A stretch of DNA of 64,000 nucleotides, taken from assembly GCF_016907875.1 (NCBI RefSeq), contig NZ_JAFBCU010000001.1, positions 1,798,001 through 1,862,000 on the forward strand, given 5' to 3'. Each line of letters opens with the position of its first letter. Positions within the stretch are counted from its first letter, which is position 1. The notes beneath the pieces are model-generated. The model was not told the DNA's origin and did not search any database. It was given only the letters and a program-made list of their open reading frames with translations. Source of the DNA: Arthrobacter roseus. Its GTDB lineage: Bacteria > Actinomycetota > Actinomycetes > Actinomycetales > Micrococcaceae. The position numbers and the translations under genes are program-made. This document shows, one piece after another, positions 61,687-64,000 of the stretch.

Positions 61687-63645
61687 GTGCAAAAATCAGG
61701 CATTGAACCCGGAAACTTAGACATGTCGGTCCGTCCCCAGGACGACCTCTTCAAACATGTCAACGGCACGTGGATGGACAACACCAGCATTCCCGATGAC
61801 CGTCCCCTCGAAGGGTCGTTCACGAAGCTGCGTGATGCCGCTGAAGAGAACGTCAAGCAGATTATTGTTGACGCTGCTGGCGACCTCGAGGACAGCGAGG
61901 ACGAATCCGATAGCAGACATAAGATCGGACGTCTCTACGCCAGTTTCATGGATCAGGAGACCATCGAGGCTAACGGCCTCTCCCCTGTTCGCTCTTTTCT
62001 GGATTCCATCGATGAGGTTTCCGATCTCGACAGCCTTATCGCAGTTTCGGGAGAGCTCAGCAGTCAGGGCGTTGCGGGCATGCTGGCAGCGTACGTCAGC
62101 AACGACGCAGGCGATCCCACACGTTACATTCTGCACCTTTACCAAGCGGCGCTCGGCCTTCCCGATGAGTCCTACTACCGCGACAGCAAGTTCCAAGATA
62201 TTCGTGTGAAGTACGAGGCGTTTCTGGAAGAACTTATGGGCCTTGTGGGACTCGAAGACGGCCGACGTCGCGCGGCAGCGGTCATGGAATTGGAGACAAA
62301 GTTTGCGGCCGGACATATGGATAAGGTCACGTGCCGGAACCCGCAGGAGGTTTATAATCTCTACTCGACCGAGGATTTGGAGTCACGTTGTTCGGCAGCA
62401 GCACAGTGGTTGGAAAGCATGGGGGTTTCCCGTGGGCAACGTCAGGAAGTTGTCGTTTGCCAGCCTGACTTCCTCTCAACCCTTGCTAGCCTCCTGAGGT
62501 CCGAAGGATTGGATATCTGGAGAGATTGGCTCCGCACCCGGGTATTGATCTCGTTCGCCAACTATCTTCCGGAACCCTTCGTCTCCAGCAGTTTCAACTT
62601 CTTTGGAAAAGAACTTAGCGGCACGCCGATCATCAGGGACCGTTGGAAGCGTGGTGTTTCTTTGGTGGAGGACGCCATGGGCGAAGCTATCGGCCAAGAA
62701 TACGTCGCACGGCATTTTCCTGACGGTCACAAGGAGAAGATGCTGCATCTGGTGGAGAATCTCCTGGCGGCGTACCGGGAGGCTATTTCCGGATTACCCT
62801 GGATGACGGCGAAAACTCAGGAACGTGCCTTGGAGAAGCTGTCGCTCTTCAGTACCAAAATCGGATTTCCTGAACTCTGGCGTGATTACTCCACGTTGGA
62901 GATTGACGGCGATGTTGTTGGTAATGTGAGACGTGCCGCGTTGTTCGAGCTACATAGAAGTCTCGGGAAACTCGGCCAGCCCATAGATCGCGATGAGTGG
63001 CTGATTACGCCGCAAACCGTCAACGCCTATTACATGCCGACGATGAATGAAATTGCGTTCCCGGCAGCCATTCTTCAGCCGCCGTTTTTCGACGCCGATG
63101 CCGATCCGGCAGCGAATTACGGTGGCATTGGTGCAGTTATCGGCCACGAAATTGGACACGGTTTTGATGATCAGGGTTCCCGATTCGACGGAACGGGTGC
63201 CCTTGCGGACTGGTGGACGGAGGAAGACCGGACGGCCTTCGACGCGCTCACATCGCGACTGGTGGCGCAGTACGAGACCCTGTCACCGACGGCAACGCCC
63301 GGACATCGAGTCAACGGGGAACTTACCCTGGGAGAGAATATTGGCGATCTTGGTGGTCTGACGATAGCCTACGCAGCTTACCGCCTCAGTCTTGATGGTC
63401 AGGAATCACCTGTCATAGATGGACTCACGGGCAATCAGCGCTTCTTTTTCTCGTGGGCGGAGTGTTGGCGGCAAATCATTCGCCAGGAAGAAGCGGTACG
63501 ACGGTTGACCATTGATCCGCATTCACCGAACGAGTTCAGGTGTAACGCCGTGGTGCGGAATCTCCATGAGTTCCATCAAGCCTTCGATGTCGGCCCACGC
63601 GACCATCTCTGGCTGGATCCCTCCGACAGGGTGCGGATCTGGTAG
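61687..63645 (+). CDS. M13 family metallopeptidase (neprilysin-like PepO)
   Basis: 652-residue zinc oligopeptidase. Zinc motif HEIGH at 487-491 with GFDDQGSRFDGTG after it; the third ligand Glu lies in GENIGDLGGL near 550; NAYYMPTMNEIAFPAAILQ near 450-468 is the substrate-binding strand. No signal peptide or membrane anchor, so cytosolic, unlike eukaryotic neprilysins. GTG 61687 with AAAGGAG upstream; MSVRPQDDLF at 61723 is the first strongly conserved part. Confidence 0.93.
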   Translation: MQKSGIEPGNLDMSVRPQDDLFKHVNGTWMDNTSIPDDRPLEGSFTKLRDAAEENVKQIIVDAAGDLEDSEDESDSRHKIGRLYASFMDQETIEANGLSPVRSFLDSIDEVSDLDSLIAVSGELSSQGVAGMLAAYVSNDAGDPTRYILHLYQAALGLPDESYYRDSKFQDIRVKYEAFLEELMGLVGLEDGRRRAAAVMELETKFAAGHMDKVTCRNPQEVYNLYSTEDLESRCSAAAQWLESMGVSRGQRQEVVVCQPDFLSTLASLLRSEGLDIWRDWLRTRVLISFANYLPEPFVSSSFNFFGKELSGTPIIRDRWKRGVSLVEDAMGEAIGQEYVARHFPDGHKEKMLHLVENLLAAYREAISGLPWMTAKTQERALEKLSLFSTKIGFPELWRDYSTLEIDGDVVGNVRRAALFELHRSLGKLGQPIDRDEWLITPQTVNAYYMPTMNEIAFPAAILQPPFFDADADPAANYGGIGAVIGHEIGHGFDDQGSRFDGTGALADWWTEEDRTAFDALTSRLVAQYETLSPTATPGHRVNGELTLGENIGDLGGLTIAYAAYRLSLDGQESPVIDGLTGNQRFFFSWAECWRQIIRQEEAVRRLTIDPHSPNEFRCNAVVRNLHEFHQAFDVGPRDHLWLDPSDRVRIW

Positions 63646-63662
63646 GGGGCTGACGGGCCAGC

Positions 63663-63690
63663 TCACCTGTCAGTTATGACTGACAGGTGA
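63663..63690. terminator. Perfect 12-bp hairpin between convergent genes
   Basis: TCACCTGTCAGT (63663-63674) pairs with ACTGACAGGTGA (63679-63690) around TATG. The stop codon of the minus-strand LytR_C gene lies at the loop. Poor in T after the stem on either side, but placed 18 bases after the M13 peptidase stop and at the end of the opposing gene. Confidence 0.65.
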
Positions 63691-64000
63691 CCTGGTCCGC
63701 CGTTTGACCGTTCAGTTCGCTGTCGAGGTCACCGCCAGCTTTCAGTTTGTCTCCGGACGTGAAGTTCTGGCCGACTTCAACAGTGACACCGGAGACTCCA
63801 GCTGATGGAATCACCTGCACGGCAGCTACACCCAGCTCCTCTGCCACTGCATCAGCGACAATCTGATAACCGTCTGCGTAGAAGATCTGCGTAGCGGGGC
63901 TATCCGCAACGGTTGGTCCCGTTTGAGCCTGAACATAGCCAAGTTTGCTCAGAATCTTGCTGATTTGACCACTCCGGCCCTCCTCCCCTGACGCATTTGT
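63674..64000 (-). CDS. LytR C-terminal (LytR_C) domain protein, N-terminus beyond window
   Basis: 108 residues of an open frame entering from the right edge and ending at TAA 63676-63674. GRSGQISKILSKLGY, then a strand-rich segment with TQIFYADGYQIVADAVAEEL and a tail GDLDSELNGQTADQVTCQS. This fits the LytR_C domain found alone with a membrane anchor or attached to LCP proteins that link polymers to peptidoglycan. Whether the missing part is an LCP domain or only a membrane helix cannot be seen. Confidence 0.75.
   Translation of the reverse strand, partial: TNASGEEGRSGQISKILSKLGYVQAQTGPTVADSPATQIFYADGYQIVADAVAEELGVAAVQVIPSAGVSGVTVEVGQNFTSGDKLKAGGDLDSELNGQTADQVTCQS

Overview
The window is a contiguous piece of chromosome from a moderately high-GC actinobacterium. 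A complete Pup-proteasome operon, mycothiol ligase MshC, the RNA polymerase-binding protein RbpA, a naturally fused PafBC regulator and an actinobacterial bcc-aa3 respiratory gene set place it in Actinobacteria. The fused PafBC, the individual protein sequences and the acyclic C50 carotenoid genes fit an Arthrobacter-like member of Micrococcales/Micrococcaceae best; genus cannot be fixed from sequence reading alone.

Layout. 1-3.8 kb: end of an aldo/keto reductase-like gene that has lost catalytic residues, uppP, mshC and a PAC2 protein. 3.9-14.2 kb: site-2 protease, trmI, then the pupylation/proteasome operon arc(mpa)-dop-pup-prcB-prcA-pafA followed by two FKBP prolyl isomerases and a strong terminator. 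14.2-20.6 kb: pafBC, a small membrane protein, tatA, tatC and the helicase helY. This order matches, with gaps, the Rv2136c-Rv2092c block of Mycobacterium tuberculosis. 20.6-26.5 kb: amidohydrolase, a 454-bp intergenic region that looks like a structured RNA, a polyprenol-phosphate mannosyltransferase facing rbpA across a 22-bp hairpin, an SPFH/NfeD pair and an rRNA methyltransferase. 26.5-36.4 kb: S9 peptidase, aldehyde dehydrogenase, acetyltransferase, stand-alone UvrA-like ATPase, Rieske-DUF2231 membrane protein, small proteins and trpD.

36.5-52.3 kb: respiratory supercomplex genes ctaE-qcrCAB on the plus strand and ctaC-ctaD-ctaF on the minus strand, with a carotenoid island between them: a GntR regulator, a lycopene elongase and a CrtD-type desaturase on plus, and crtE-crtB-crtI-cruF on minus. 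The gene content (elongase + CrtD-like + CruF-like, no C50 cyclase genes) predicts the acyclic C50 pigment bacterioruberin. 52.4-64 kb: M20 dipeptidase and DUF3043 gene around a 21-bp palindrome, a 1.4-kb IS4-family element inserted over the stop codon of pyrD, an alpha/beta hydrolase, uppS-recO, leuA, an M13 peptidase and the end of a LytR_C-domain gene.

No tRNA, rRNA, CRISPR array, prophage or plasmid function was recognised. The most interesting items are the predicted structured RNA at 22.4-22.75 kb, the predicted bacterioruberin island inside the respiratory locus, the transposase frameshift at a run of T and C followed by a stop, the IS that rebuilt the pyrD stop codon by target duplication, the SigR-type promoter before rbpA and the palindrome covering the DUF3043 start codon.
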